DNA of 6,744 nucleotides. It comes from Thermoleophilia bacterium (GTDB taxonomy: Bacteria > Actinomycetota > Thermoleophilia > Gaiellales > SKUG01). The stretch lies in contig JAOPYS010000060.1 of the NCBI GenBank assembly GCA_025964465.1, positions 1 to 6,744 on the forward strand, read 5' to 3'. Below are positions 1-5,548 of this stretch, piece by piece. Both the position numbers and the translations under genes were made by a program. The notes under the pieces were generated by a model that made no database searches, was not told the DNA's origin, and saw nothing but the letters and a program-made list of their open reading frames with translations. Each line of letters begins with the position of its first letter. The first letter of the stretch is position 1.

Positions 1-21
1 GGGGAGGTGGCGTCGGCATGA
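1..21 (+). CDS. C-terminal end of an upstream gene (partial)
   Basis: The frame starting at base 1 reads GEVASA and then TGA at 19-21. That stop overlaps the ATG of the helicase gene at 18-20 as ATGA, a common sign of translational coupling inside an operon. Only six residues are visible, so the product cannot be recognised from sequence. Genes for AddA-, RecB- or AdnB-like helicase-nucleases often follow a partner subunit gene (AddB, RecC or AdnA type), so a partner subunit is the natural guess. The overlap could also be chance, because six codons are not enough to prove a coding frame. Confidence 0.45.
   Translation, partial: GEVASA
3..7 (+). promoter_or_regulatory. Ribosome binding site of the helicase-nuclease gene
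   Basis: GGAGG lies ten bases before the ATG at 18. It is inside the presumed end of the upstream gene. It supports ATG 18 as the start, although the spacing is slightly long. Confidence 0.6.
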
Positions 22-3000
22 GGACGCTGTTCGACGACCTGGAGGAGCGCGACGAGGCGGCCCCGCCGACGCCCGTGGCGGTGCTCGCCGAGCCCGAGGC
101 CGCTCCGGCCGGCCGCACCTGGACCGACGGCCAGCGCGCCGCCATCGCCGCACGGTCGCGCACGCTCGTGGCGGCGGCAGCCGGCAGCGGCAAGACGAGC
201 GTGCTCACCGAGCTCGTGGTCTCCGCGCTCGTGGCGCGCGAGCTCGCACCGTCGGAGGTCTGCGCCGTCACCTTCACCGAGCGTGCGGCGCAGGAGATGC
301 GTGGGCGCATCGCCGCCCGCCTGGCCGAGCTGGGGGAGCGCGACCTGCTCGCCGAGCTCGAGCTCGCCCGCATCGGAACGATCCACTCCCTCTGCGCAAC
401 CGTGCTGCGCAGCCACGGCGCCGCGATCGGCATCGACCCCGCCGTGCGCGTGCTCGACGAGGCGCAGGGCTCGTGGCTGCTCGGCGACGCGCTGCGCGCC
501 ACCATCACCGGTGCCGGCAGCGACCCTGAGCTGCACTGGCTGCGCGCGCGCATGGGCGACGAGCGGCTCGAGGCGACGCTGCGCGGCATCCACCGTTGCG
601 CCGCCCAGGGCACCGGCTCGGCCCGGCTGCCGCGGCCCGAGGACGTCGGCGTGCCACTCAACGAGCGCACCGGCGAGCCGCTGGTCGCGCCCGCGGAGGT
701 GCGCCGCGCAACGGCTGCCATCCGAGCGGCGTGGTCCGCCTTCCATGCGCACGTCGAGGCGCGCAAGCGCGTGCTCGGCCGCATCTCCTTCGACGACCTC
801 GAGCGCCTCGCCGTGGAGGCCGTGCGCGTGCCCGACGTGCGCACCGCGCTGCAGGGACGGTGGACGATGGTGCTCGTCGACGAGTTCCAGGACACCAACG
901 CGCGCCAGGTCGAACTGCTCGACGCGATCGGCGGCGACCGCCTCTTCATGGTCGGGGACGAGTGGCAGTCGATCTACCGCTTCCGCGGCGCCGAGGTCGA
1001 CGTGTTCCGCTCGCGTCGCACCGATCCGAGCCACACCGTGCTGCCGATGCGCGAGAACTTCCGCTCCGCAGGGCCGGTGCTCGAGGTGATCAACCGCGTG
1101 TTCGGCCACGACGTCGCGTTCGGCCCCGGGTACGAGCCCGTGGTCCCCGGCACCGCCGCCCAGCGCGACGCCGAGGGTCCGGCAGTCGAGCTGCTCGTCG
1201 TCCCGGACTGCGAGGTCGAGGAGGCGATCTTCGCCAACGGCTGCTCGCGTCGCGAGCGCGAGGCGGCGCGGGTGGCCGAGCGCATCGCCGACCTCGTCGA
1301 GTCCGGCGAGGCCGAGCCGGGTGACATCGCGCTGCTCTACGCCCGCGGCACCGGCGTCGACCACTACGAGGCGGCGCTGCGCGCCTGGGGCCTGCCCGTG
1401 CTGCGCGCCGCGTCCGGCGGCTACTACGACCAGCGCGACGTGCGCGACGTGCTCGCACTGCTCGGTGTCGTCCGCACGGCGGCGGACGACCACGCCGCGC
1501 TCGCCGCCCTGGCGGGGCCGGTCGGTCGCCTCGCGTGGCACGAGTTGGACGAGCTCGTGCGCGATGCCCGGGAGCGCGAGGTCTCGCTGCTGGCCGCCGC
1601 CGCGTCGAGCACGATCGGCGGCGCCGTCCGCTGCGCGCAGGTGGTGGCCGAGCTCGCCGAGCTCGCACGCACGGGCTCGCTCGTCGACGTCGTGGCCCGC
1701 GCGACGTCACTGCCCGAGCTCGAGCTCGGTGCCGCGCAGGCCGCCGACGGCATGGTGCGCGTCGCCAACCTGCGCCGGCTCGTCGAGCTCGCCGCCAGCG
1801 CGGAGGGCGTCGGCGTGCGCGACGTCGCGGGGTTCCTGGAGTTCGCCGCCGCGCAGCGCCGCGATGCGCGCGTCGGCGAGGCCAGCGTCGCGGACGAGGG
1901 CTCGGGCGCGGTGCGGCTGCTGACCGTCCACGCCGCCAAGGGCCTCGAGTTCGAGCACGTCTTCGTCATCGAGGCCGCGAGTGCGTCGACGGGTCGCCCG
2001 GGCACCGTGCCAGAGCCGCTGCGCGACGCCGCGGGCGCGGTGCACGTGGCGGTGCCCGGCCGCGACGGGCGCTGCGTGCGCACCCCGGCGCTGGCCGAGC
2101 TGCACGCCGCCGACGCCGCGGCCGCCCGCGAGGAGTCGCTGCGGCTCTGGTACGTCGCGATGACGCGGGCCCGCACCAAGCTCTACGTCAGCGGGCGGTG
2201 GGACTTCACGCCAACCCGCGCCGGCAAGGTGCGCAGCGTCCCGGGAGCGCTCGCGTGGCTGCGCGACGCGCTGGGCCTCGAACCCGACCTCGGCGGGATG
2301 GACCGCGACACGACCGCGCTCGACGGCCTCGTGCTCGTCAGCAGTCGCCCGGCACGCCGCACGCCGCACGTCGTCTGGGATGCGGCGGTCGAACACGTCG
2401 CGCTCGCCTCACCACTGACGCTGCCCGAGCCCACGCCCGCCGCGCCGGCACCGACGCCGCCGGACCGCCACGCCCTCCGGGCCGCGCTGCGCGAGGCGGT
2501 CGGCAGCGCGCGCAGCGACGAGTGGCGCCAGCTGGAGGGCACCCGCGTGCACGACGCCGTGGCGCGCATCCTCGACGCCGCACGCGCGGGTGTCGCGCTC
2601 GACTCCCTGCTCGACCCCGAGCACGGGCCGTGGCTCACCGACTCGGTACGCGAGCGGCTCGCCCCGGTCGTCGCGTCGCCCGTGTTCCGCCGCCTCGCCG
2701 AGCTCGGCGCACGCACCGAGGTGCCCTACGTCGCCGGCACCGGCCACGTCACCGCGTCGCGCGTCGTGCCAGGCCTCGACGTCGCCTCGAGCGTCGCCGA
2801 CGTCGACGCCGGCCGCATCGACGCCCTCGCCATCCTCGAGGACGGCACATGGTGGGTCGTCGACTGGAAGACCACCCTCCCCACCGACCCCGCCGCCGCC
2901 TGGGCCGAGCACGGCGACCAGCTCGAACGCTACGCCCGCGCCGCCCGCTCGGCCGGCGCCCCCAGCGTGAGCCTCACCCTCGTGCCGCTGGACCGGCCGG

Positions 3001-3038
3001 ACGAGCCCGTCACGCGCGACGTGCCGCTCACGTCATGA
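18..3038 (+). CDS. UvrD-family helicase fused to RecB-like nuclease (AddA/RecB-like)
   Basis: ATP-driven DNA translocase and nuclease of 1006 residues, expected to unwind and trim double-strand-break ends for RecA-dependent recombination. The superfamily 1A motifs are complete and in order: Q motif Gln39; Walker A AAAGSGKT (53-60); motif Ia VTFTERAAQEM (84-94); TIHSLC (121-126); Walker B VLVDEFQDT (285-293); motif III VGDEWQSIYRFRGA (312-325); motif IV RENFRS (345-350); motif V TVHAAKGLEF (636-645); motif VI WYVAMTRAR (711-719). A Pro-rich linker (about 802-815) leads to a PD-(D/E)XK nuclease with GTRVH (841-845), Asp935, DWK (949-951) and QLERY (968-972), so both activities look intact. No cysteine follows residue 686, so this subunit has no iron-sulfur clamp in the nuclease domain. 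It is shorter than Bacillus AddA or E. coli RecB (roughly 1180-1230 residues) and nearer AdnA/AdnB in size. The start is supported by an upstream GGAGG and an ATGA overlap. The family is certain, but the exact complex (AddAB, AdnAB or a relative) is not. Confidence 0.92.
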   Translation: MRTLFDDLEERDEAAPPTPVAVLAEPEAAPAGRTWTDGQRAAIAARSRTLVAAAAGSGKTSVLTELVVSALVARELAPSEVCAVTFTERAAQEMRGRIAARLAELGERDLLAELELARIGTIHSLCATVLRSHGAAIGIDPAVRVLDEAQGSWLLGDALRATITGAGSDPELHWLRARMGDERLEATLRGIHRCAAQGTGSARLPRPEDVGVPLNERTGEPLVAPAEVRRATAAIRAAWSAFHAHVEARKRVLGRISFDDLERLAVEAVRVPDVRTALQGRWTMVLVDEFQDTNARQVELLDAIGGDRLFMVGDEWQSIYRFRGAEVDVFRSRRTDPSHTVLPMRENFRSAGPVLEVINRVFGHDVAFGPGYEPVVPGTAAQRDAEGPAVELLVVPDCEVEEAIFANGCSRREREAARVAERIADLVESGEAEPGDIALLYARGTGVDHYEAALRAWGLPVLRAASGGYYDQRDVRDVLALLGVVRTAADDHAALAALAGPVGRLAWHELDELVRDAREREVSLLAAAASSTIGGAVRCAQVVAELAELARTGSLVDVVARATSLPELELGAAQAADGMVRVANLRRLVELAASAEGVGVRDVAGFLEFAAAQRRDARVGEASVADEGSGAVRLLTVHAAKGLEFEHVFVIEAASASTGRPGTVPEPLRDAAGAVHVAVPGRDGRCVRTPALAELHAADAAAAREESLRLWYVAMTRARTKLYVSGRWDFTPTRAGKVRSVPGALAWLRDALGLEPDLGGMDRDTTALDGLVLVSSRPARRTPHVVWDAAVEHVALASPLTLPEPTPAAPAPTPPDRHALRAALREAVGSARSDEWRQLEGTRVHDAVARILDAARAGVALDSLLDPEHGPWLTDSVRERLAPVVASPVFRRLAELGARTEVPYVAGTGHVTASRVVPGLDVASSVADVDAGRIDALAILEDGTWWVVDWKTTLPTDPAAAWAEHGDQLERYARAARSAGAPSVSLTLVPLDRPDEPVTRDVPLTS

Positions 3039-3545
3039 ACGCGCGGCCGGGGCCTCGGTGGCGCCCCCGCCGAGCAGCGAGGTGATCGCGGGTTCGTCCT
3101 GCGCCGACGCGCCGACGAACCGCAGCTGCACCACGCCGTGACCTGCGATGCGGACCCGCAACCGGCGTGGTCGCCTCGCCACGACCTGGACGTCACCCCG
3201 CGGGACTGCGACGACCAGCCCCCGCGGGTCGCCGTTGACAGTCGACGACATCACGAGGATGAACCGGCGGTCCGTGATGCCGACGTAGTACGGCTGCGCG
3301 ACCGCGGTCTCCAGCAGCTGCTCGTCGCCCTCGAGGTGCGGGCGGATCGCGTCGAGCTTGCGCTGCGCGTCCATGCGATCGAGTGCCGGACGACACACGA
3401 TGTTGACGGCCACCATCACGACGACGCCGACGAGTCCCGTCCAGAACAACGCGCGTCCAGTGGTGCCATCGATCGCTGACCCGCCCACGACCAGCGCCGC
3501 GTCGACCCAGAAGCCGTACTGGTTCATGAGGAGGAGCGCACGCAT
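3033..3545 (-). CDS. Small membrane protein with PH-like domain, unknown function
   Basis: Protein of 170 residues with no specific function recognised. The N-terminus has a weak hydrophobic stretch (about 12-28) and a clear membrane segment (about 32-51, FWTGLVGVVVMVAVNIV). Next comes a short charged region with RMDAQRKLDAIRPHLEGDE, then a beta-rich stretch (about 76-145) containing YYVGITDRRFILV. The pattern of membrane anchor, 'L..gE.ll', and 'TdRRfil' resembles bacterial PH domains. The domain call is a resemblance, not a proven match. ATG 3545 is the first possible start, because the nth stop lies in the same frame nine bases upstream. No good Shine-Dalgarno site is present there or before the internal Met7 (3527), so translation probably depends on coupling to nth. 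It is the last gene of the trxB-nth operon, and its stop abuts the stop of the convergent helicase gene. Confidence 0.75.
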   Translation of the reverse strand: MRALLLMNQYGFWVDAALVVGGSAIDGTTGRALFWTGLVGVVVMVAVNIVCRPALDRMDAQRKLDAIRPHLEGDEQLLETAVAQPYYVGITDRRFILVMSSTVNGDPRGLVVAVPRGDVQVVARRPRRLRVRIAGHGVVQLRFVGASAQDEPAITSLLGGGATEAPAARS

Positions 3546-3554
3546 GGTCGACGT

Positions 3555-4286
3555 CTACCCGGACCGAGCGCCGCGGGTGTCGCGACCCCGCACGCCGGCC
3601 GCGCGGCCGCGAGAGGGGCACTCGCCCGCGATCGGCTCCGGGCACACCTCGCACAGGGGGCGTGGGGCCTTGCAGACCGCGCGGCCGTGGTCGATGAGCA
3701 GGTGCGTCAGCCAGCGCCACTCGCCGCGCTCGACGAAGCGGAGGAGGTCCGCCTCGATCTTCGGCGTCTCCCACGAGCGTGTCAGTCCGAGCCGGCGCGC
3801 GACGCGCTGCACGTGCGTGTCGACCGCGATGCCGGAGATGTTGTCGGGGAAGCACTCGGCGACGACGACGTTGGCGGTCTTGCGGGCGGCGCCGGGGATG
3901 GTCGCGAGCTCCTCGACCGTGTCGGGCACCTCGCCGCCGTACACCTCGACGAGTCGCTGCGCGCCCGCGAGCAGGTTCTTGGCCTTCTGCCGGAAGAACC
4001 CTGTCGGCTGCACGAGCTGCTCGAGGTGCTCGAGCGGCGCCTGCGCCATCGCGCTCGCGTCGGGGTACGCCTCGAACAGTGCGGGGGTGACCTGGTTGAC
4101 GCGCTCGTCGGTGCACTGCGCCGACAGGATCACCGCGACCAGCAGCTGGAACGGCGAACCGGAATCCAGCGCGATGCGCGTCGCGGGATACGCCTCGTGC
4201 AGCGCCGCCACGATGCGCGCCGCACGTTCGCGCCGAGCGCCGACGCGCTCACCACCGACGGGAGGCAGCGTCTCCTTGGCGCTCAT
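3555..4286 (-). CDS. nth: Endonuclease III (DNA glycosylase/AP lyase)
   Basis: Base-excision-repair enzyme of 243 residues that removes oxidised pyrimidines and cuts at abasic sites. It shows the substrate-pocket motif SAQCTD (55-60) and the helix-hairpin-helix IPGAARKTANV (130-140) with the catalytic lysine Lys136. VDTH (155-158) supplies the catalytic Asp156. A C-terminal four-cysteine iron-sulfur loop lies at 205-223. The cysteines are spaced C-x6-C-x2-C-x7-C (205, 212, 215, 223), while E. coli Nth has x5 in the last gap, so this loop is two residues longer. The hairpin reads PGAA rather than the classical PGVG. A basic tail of about 20 residues follows the cluster. The ATG at 4286 directly follows the TAG stop of trxB with no gap and no separate ribosome binding site, so translation probably restarts from trxB ribosomes. 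MutY is unlikely because there is no C-terminal MutT-like domain. Confidence 0.95.
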   Translation of the reverse strand: MSAKETLPPVGGERVGARRERAARIVAALHEAYPATRIALDSGSPFQLLVAVILSAQCTDERVNQVTPALFEAYPDASAMAQAPLEHLEQLVQPTGFFRQKAKNLLAGAQRLVEVYGGEVPDTVEELATIPGAARKTANVVVAECFPDNISGIAVDTHVQRVARRLGLTRSWETPKIEADLLRFVERGEWRWLTHLLIDHGRAVCKAPRPLCEVCPEPIAGECPSRGRAAGVRGRDTRGARSG

Positions 4287-5315
4287 CTACGAGACACGCA
4301 CGGCTACCGCGGGCTTGGAGCCCGTGACGTGGTCGGCCTCGTCGCGGTCCGCGTCGATCGACGGGTCGGGCAGGTCGCCGATGGAGGCGAGGTAGCGCTC
4401 CGCGTCGAGCGCGGCAGCGCAGCCCGAGCCCGCCGCCGTGATCGCCTGACGGTACTCGTGGTCCTGCACGTCGCCGCACGCGAACACGCCGTCGAGGTTG
4501 GTGCGCGTGCTCGGCGCCTGGGTCCGGATGTAGCCGTTCTCGTCCGTGTCGAGCACGCCGCGGAACAGCTTCGTGTTCGGGTCGTGGCCGATCGCCACGA
4601 ACACGCCCTGGCAGTCGAGCCGGCGCTCCTCGCCCGTGCGCGTGTCCGTCAGCGTCACGCCCGTCACCGCGCCGGTGCCGTCGTCGAGCACCTCGGTCAC
4701 CCCGGCCCACTCGATGAACTCGACCTTGTCGTTGGCACGCGCGCGGTCGAGCATGATCTTCGACGCGCGGTACTCGTCGCGGCGGTGCACGATCGTCACC
4801 TTCGACGCGAACTTGGTGAGGAAGGTCGCCTCCTCCATCGCGGAGTCGCCGCCGCCGACCACGATCAGCTCCTTGTCGCGGAAGAAGTAGCCGTCGCACG
4901 TCGCGCACGTGGAGACGCCGTGACCGAGCAGCTTGGCCTCGCTCTCCAGGCCGATCATCCGCGCGGTCGCGCCCGTGGAGACGATGACCGCGTCGGCCGT
5001 CCACGTGCGGTCGCCGACCTTGACCACCTTGGGCGTCGCGGCCAGGTCGACCTCGGAGACGTCGTCGGTGACGAACGACGTGCCGAACCGCTCGGCCTGC
5101 TCGCGGAAGTTGATCATCAGCTCGGGACCCATCAGGCCCTGCGGGAAGCCGGGGAAGTTCTCGATCTCCGTGGTCTGCATGAGCTGGCCACCGGACTCGA
5201 TGCCCTCGATGCAGAGCGGTGCGAGCTCGGCGCGCGCCGCGTAGATCGCCGCCGTGAGGCCGGCCGGGCCGCTGCCGATGATGATGAGTCGCTGGTGATC
5301 GCCGGAGGAAGACAT
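4287..5315 (-). CDS. trxB: Thioredoxin reductase (NADPH, FAD)
   Basis: Cytosolic flavoenzyme that passes electrons from NADPH to thioredoxin. With the ATG at 5315 it has 342 residues. Visible motifs are the FAD-binding GSGPAG (14-19), the redox-active CATC pair (Cys137 and Cys140), the NADPH-binding GGGDSAMEEA (154-163), HRRDEYR (177-183) whose arginines bind the NADPH phosphate, and the second FAD motif FACGDVQD (278-285). All catalytic residues are present. A GTG at 5321 would add two residues, but AGGA at 5323-5326 sits seven bases before the ATG and only one base before the GTG, so ATG is preferred. The acidic-then-hydrophobic tail after about residue 312 makes the protein about 20-25 residues longer than typical low-molecular-weight TrxB. 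No thioredoxin gene is adjacent in the window. It is first in an operon with nth and the PH-like gene. Confidence 0.97.
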   Translation of the reverse strand: MSSSGDHQRLIIIGSGPAGLTAAIYAARAELAPLCIEGIESGGQLMQTTEIENFPGFPQGLMGPELMINFREQAERFGTSFVTDDVSEVDLAATPKVVKVGDRTWTADAVIVSTGATARMIGLESEAKLLGHGVSTCATCDGYFFRDKELIVVGGGDSAMEEATFLTKFASKVTIVHRRDEYRASKIMLDRARANDKVEFIEWAGVTEVLDDGTGAVTGVTLTDTRTGEERRLDCQGVFVAIGHDPNTKLFRGVLDTDENGYIRTQAPSTRTNLDGVFACGDVQDHEYRQAITAAGSGCAAALDAERYLASIGDLPDPSIDADRDEADHVTGSKPAVAVRVS

Positions 5316-5322
5316 GCCCACA

Positions 5323-5326
5323 TCCT
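5323..5326 (-). promoter_or_regulatory. Ribosome binding site of trxB
   Basis: AGGA on the minus strand with seven bases to the ATG at 5315. This decides between two nearby in-frame starts and favours ATG 5315 over GTG 5321. Confidence 0.6.
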
Positions 5327-5383
5327 ACGACCTGCGTCCCATCCCCACCGTACCCGCGCCGACATATCGCCCCGGAAGAAGGT
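5327..5383 (-). promoter_or_regulatory. Probable promoter region of the trxB-nth operon
   Basis: This is the only stretch between the upstream hairpin and the trxB ribosome binding site, so a promoter for trxB is expected here. The best candidate on the minus strand is TACGGT (5352-5347) as a -10 box. No convincing -35 partner is visible: TTCCGG at 5377-5372 would be 19 bases away. The location is inferred from gene layout more than from sequence. Confidence 0.25.
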
Positions 5384-5424
5384 GCGAAGGCGGACCGTCC
5401 TCCCCAGGTACGGTCCGCCTTCGC
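5384..5424 (-). terminator. Strong hairpin terminator between the WGDPHV gene and trxB
   Basis: A perfect 15-bp inverted repeat (5384-5398 with 5410-5424) encloses an 11-base loop. CCT at 5399-5401 can also pair with AGG at 5406-5408 if one base bulges, leaving a four-base loop. On the minus strand it is followed by ACCTTCTTCC, a weak T-rich tail, and on the plus strand by no T-rich tail. It therefore most likely ends transcription from the minus-strand gene that stops at 5549 and insulates trxB. A regulatory role in the trxB leader is possible only if trxB transcription starts farther upstream. Confidence 0.7.
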
Positions 5425-5501
5425 GGATGGCAAGCCCCCACATTGCTCCCGGTGATCCCCCCGAAACGCCGGGTGCGGAGTGCCATGTCGGTTCCGGACC
5501 C

Positions 5502-5523
5502 GGACCCTGCTCGCGCAGGGTCC
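5502..5523 (-). terminator. Hairpin with GCGA tetraloop after the WGDPHV gene
   Basis: A perfect 9-bp stem, GGACCCTGC with GCAGGGTCC, encloses a four-base loop. On the minus strand the loop reads GCGA, a stable GNRA type. Flanking CCGG blocks at 5495-5498 and 5527-5530 could extend the structure. It begins 25 bases after the stop codon of the minus-strand gene. There is no T tract, so it may act as an RNA 3' end stabiliser or a tract-less terminator in tandem with the 5384-5424 hairpin. Confidence 0.55.
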
Positions 5524-5548
5524 CGGCCGGAATGTATGTCCGCCCGTG

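Larger units (their letters stand above)
3033..5315 (-). other. Probable operon trxB-nth-PH-like membrane protein
   Basis: All three genes are on the minus strand with gaps of 0 and 9 bases. Neither nth nor the last gene has its own clear ribosome binding site, so they are probably co-transcribed and translated by coupling from the trxB promoter region. Transcription would then run directly into the 3' end of the opposing helicase gene, because no hairpin separates them. Confidence 0.75.

Noticed and set aside
1535..3085. A 516-codon + strand frame overlapping the helicase gene
   Set aside because: It is in another frame of the same DNA, is dominated by Arg and Ala, and has no recognisable motif. 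The helicase frame carries all conserved motifs over the same stretch.
5316..5321. GTG at 5321 as the trxB start
   Set aside because: The AGGA site would be only one base away. The in-frame ATG at 5315 has a seven-base spacing and keeps the whole conserved protein.
5325..5487. Small 53-codon minus-strand frame starting at an ATG in the intergenic gap
   Set aside because: It spans the perfect 15-bp hairpin, has no good ribosome binding site, and its predicted product is unremarkable and Arg-rich.
5316..5548. A riboswitch or a SigR-type redox promoter (GGAAT...GTT) before trxB
   Set aside because: GGAAC occurs on the minus strand near 5492-5496, but no GTT lies 18-19 bases downstream. I recognise no riboswitch core in the gap beyond the two hairpins.
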